Origin: an uncultured Pelagibacteraceae bacterium
Lineage (GTDB): Bacteria > Pseudomonadota > Alphaproteobacteria > Pelagibacterales > Pelagibacteraceae
DNA: 64,000 nucleotides
Assembly (NCBI GenBank): GCA_902610515.1
Contig: CACLVZ010000005.1
Span: 1-64,000, forward strand
Reading direction: 5' to 3'
Shown: one piece after another, positions 62,340-64,000 of the stretch
Layout of the letters: the number at the start of each line of letters is the position of its first letter
Position numbering within the stretch: the stretch's first letter is position 1
Notes under the pieces: generated by a model
What the model saw: the letters and a program-made list of their open reading frames with translations, nothing else
The model's database searches: none
Told to the model about the DNA's origin: nothing
Program-made: the position numbers and the translations under genes

Positions 62340-63687
62340 CGATAATCCAGATATAAGAAATTTAATTTGCAACATCTTAAAAGAGAAAAATTTTGAGATA
62401 AGATCTGCTGCTAATTATGATCAAGCAACTTATGAGATACAAAAAAAATTACCTGACTTAGCAATTATAGATATTAAATTAGATAAACCAGATAAAGATG
62501 GAATAGATTTGTTAAAAATGATTATGAAAAAAAACAAATTGTTGCCAGTAATCATGATCTCAGGACATGCGACAGTTCAAATAGCTTTAGAGTCATTAAG
62601 GTTAGGCGCATATGAATTCATGGAAAAAGGTGCTTCATTTTCCTTAGATAAATTATTAAATTATATAAATAGAGCCTTCGAGTCTTTCGAACTCAAAAAA
62701 GAAAAAAATATTATTGAAAACAAACTATTCCATTCATTTGAATTAATTGGAAATAGTCCAGCCATACTTAAAGTGAAGAAAATTATAGATAAACTCTCTT
62801 CTTCGGAAAGTAGGGTATTAATTTCTGGACCAACAGGTAGCGGAAAAGAATTAGTCGCAAGAAAAATACATAAAAACTCTTCAAGATCATCTGAACCTTT
62901 TGTAATTATTAATGCTGCTTTACTTAAAGAAAATACCTATGAAAAAGAGCTTTTTGGTGAAGAATTTGAAGATGGGAATATTTCATTTGGTGCTTTAGAA
63001 AGAGCAAACAAAGGAACATTATTGATCGACGAAGTTTCTGAGATACCTTTTGATACACAAGCGAACATATTGAGAGTTTTGATAGACCAAAAATTCAAAA
63101 GGTTAAATGGCAAAAAAGATATAAACGTAAACATTAGGCTTATATCATCAACATCAAAAGACTTAAATGACCTAGTTGAAATAAAGAAATTTAGAGAGGA
63201 TTTATTTCATAGGTTAAATGTTATGCCAATCGAATTAACACCATTGAATTTAAGAACAGAAGATATTCCTTTACTAATTAAATATTTTAAAGAAAAATTA
63301 TCAGAAATTAATGGAGTGCAACAACCAAAAATAGATATTAATAATGATAGTTTGTTTACTTATAATTGGCCCGGAAATGTTCGGGAGTTACGTAATTTAG
63401 TTGAGAGGATTACAATTTTATCAGGAAATGAGTCTAAAGAAAATATTAATAAATTAATAGACGATATTTTAAATCCTTCATCTAGATCATTGACAAATAA
63501 AAATTTACTAGAAAGATCTTTAACATCACCATTAAAAGAGGCTAGAGAACATTTTGAAAAAGAATATCTTATAACTCAACTAAAAAAAAATCACGGCAAT
63601 ATCTCTAAAACAGCTGATTTTATTGGAATGGAGAGGTCTGCTCTTCACAGAAAACTAAAATCTTTAGGAATTAAAGGAATAAATTAA
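62314..63687 (+). CDS. ntrX: Response regulator NtrX
   Basis: NtrC-family response regulator. The receiver has acidic pocket VIDDN and phosphoacceptor D53 (IIDIK). The AAA+ domain has Walker A GPTGSGKE at 172-179 and TLLIDEVSEIP. The C-terminal Fis-type helix-turn-helix (NHGNISKTADFIGMERSALH) binds DNA. The GAFTGA loop needed to contact sigma-54 is absent; the region reads ELFGEE...SFGALERA. It is therefore expected to act without sigma-54, as reported for NtrX of other alphaproteobacteria. Length 457 residues. TrkA follows after 1 bp. Confidence 0.94.
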   Translation: MQKEILVIDDNPDIRNLICNILKEKNFEIRSAANYDQATYEIQKKLPDLAIIDIKLDKPDKDGIDLLKMIMKKNKLLPVIMISGHATVQIALESLRLGAYEFMEKGASFSLDKLLNYINRAFESFELKKEKNIIENKLFHSFELIGNSPAILKVKKIIDKLSSSESRVLISGPTGSGKELVARKIHKNSSRSSEPFVIINAALLKENTYEKELFGEEFEDGNISFGALERANKGTLLIDEVSEIPFDTQANILRVLIDQKFKRLNGKKDINVNIRLISSTSKDLNDLVEIKKFREDLFHRLNVMPIELTPLNLRTEDIPLLIKYFKEKLSEINGVQQPKIDINNDSLFTYNWPGNVRELRNLVERITILSGNESKENINKLIDDILNPSSRSLTNKNLLERSLTSPLKEAREHFEKEYLITQLKKNHGNISKTADFIGMERSALHRKLKSLGIKGIN

Positions 63688-63688
63688 A

Positions 63689-64000
63689 ATGAATATTATC
63701 ATATGTGGGGCTGGCAAGGTCGGCTTTTCAATAAGTAAACAATTATCTTCCCAAGGTCATTCAGTAACAGTGGTAGACCAATCTTCTGAAGATATCAAAA
63801 AAATCAACGATACCCAAGATGTTAAAGGTATTGTAGGTAGAGCTACGTTACCGAATGTTTTAGAAAACGCAGGTGCAGAGAAAGCGGATATGATCATAGC
63901 TGTAACTAAAAATGATGAAACAAACATGATTGTTTGTCAATTAGCTAGTTCATTATTTAATGTTTCTAAAAAAATTGCCAGAATTAGGACTAAAGAATTT
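63689..64000 (+). CDS. trkA: Trk potassium uptake regulator TrkA (truncated by window end)
   Basis: The first 104 residues of a TrkA-type protein. The NAD-binding Rossmann loop ICGAGKVGFSISKQL is followed by VVDQ, the residue pair expected for NAD(H) preference, and by AVTKNDETNMIVCQLA. TrkA is the cytoplasmic NAD-binding ring that gates TrkH/TrkG. It begins 1 bp after ntrX, the standard ntrY-ntrX-trkA order. The remainder lies outside the window. Confidence 0.93.
   Translation, partial: MNIIICGAGKVGFSISKQLSSQGHSVTVVDQSSEDIKKINDTQDVKGIVGRATLPNVLENAGAEKADMIIAVTKNDETNMIVCQLASSLFNVSKKIARIRTKEF

Overview
The window is a gene-dense, very AT-rich chromosomal segment with almost no intergenic space. 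Genes are mostly chained by 1-11 bp overlaps, often ATGA or TAATG junctions. Gene content and order are alphaproteobacterial: coaX-rnj-DUF1467-proS-lolC-lolD-dnaE; an envelope block from rpsB to lpxB; trpEGDC-lexA-gltX; tpiA-secG-pyrG-kdsA-eno-ftsB-lipA-ratA; ispDF next to ntrYX-trkA. Together with the low GC, short genes, a single nitrogen-type two-component pair and the S2 leader, this points to a SAR11 (Pelagibacterales) marine bacterium. This is inferred from sequence character and synteny, not from a database match.

Layout. 1-9325 (+): pantothenate kinase, RNase J, ProRS, the LolCD lipoprotein exporter and the replicative polymerase DnaE. 9326-22039 (+): a probable promoter and structured leader, then rpsB-tsf-frr-uppS-cdsA-dxr-bamA-skp-lpxD-fabZ-lpxA-lpxI-(PQQ-type sugar dehydrogenase)-lpxB. 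The pyrH and rseP genes usually found in this string are absent. 22041-42477: a roughly 20-kb catabolic and transport island. 42460-43369: a tiny membrane ORF and a Glu-Pro-repeat membrane protein. 43371-51557 (-): PpiD-like chaperone, trpE-G-D-C, lexA with an SOS box, gltX and a Cas4/RecB-like nuclease. 51621-58387 (+): tpiA through lipA, ratA and a small membrane protein. 58371-60491 (-): PncC/CinA, PgpA, IspDF. 60540-64000 (+): NtrY, NtrX and a truncated TrkA.

The island is the most distinctive part. Two transcription units diverge from about 32224-32334. The leftward unit has ten genes: livF, livH, a ketopantoate-reductase-like enzyme, an acyl-CoA synthetase, a BadI/MenB-like crotonase, an enolase-superfamily enzyme, a CitE-like lyase and three Gfo/Idh/MocA dehydrogenases. 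The rightward unit has livK followed by a strong terminator, a 2-oxoglutarate/Fe(II) oxygenase, livM, livG, a PhyH dioxygenase and an EamA permease. The five Liv genes together make one complete ABC importer split over both strands. Further right are a PanB-fold protein without its metal ligands, a C11orf54-type zinc ester hydrolase, a frameshifted 2-keto-4-pentenoate hydratase, an atypical SDR and an HDAC-like amidohydrolase. My inference is that the island imports an unidentified carboxylated compound, oxidises or hydroxylates it, activates it with CoA and cleaves it. The substrate cannot be read from sequence.

No tRNA, rRNA, CRISPR array, integrase, transposase or prophage gene was recognised.
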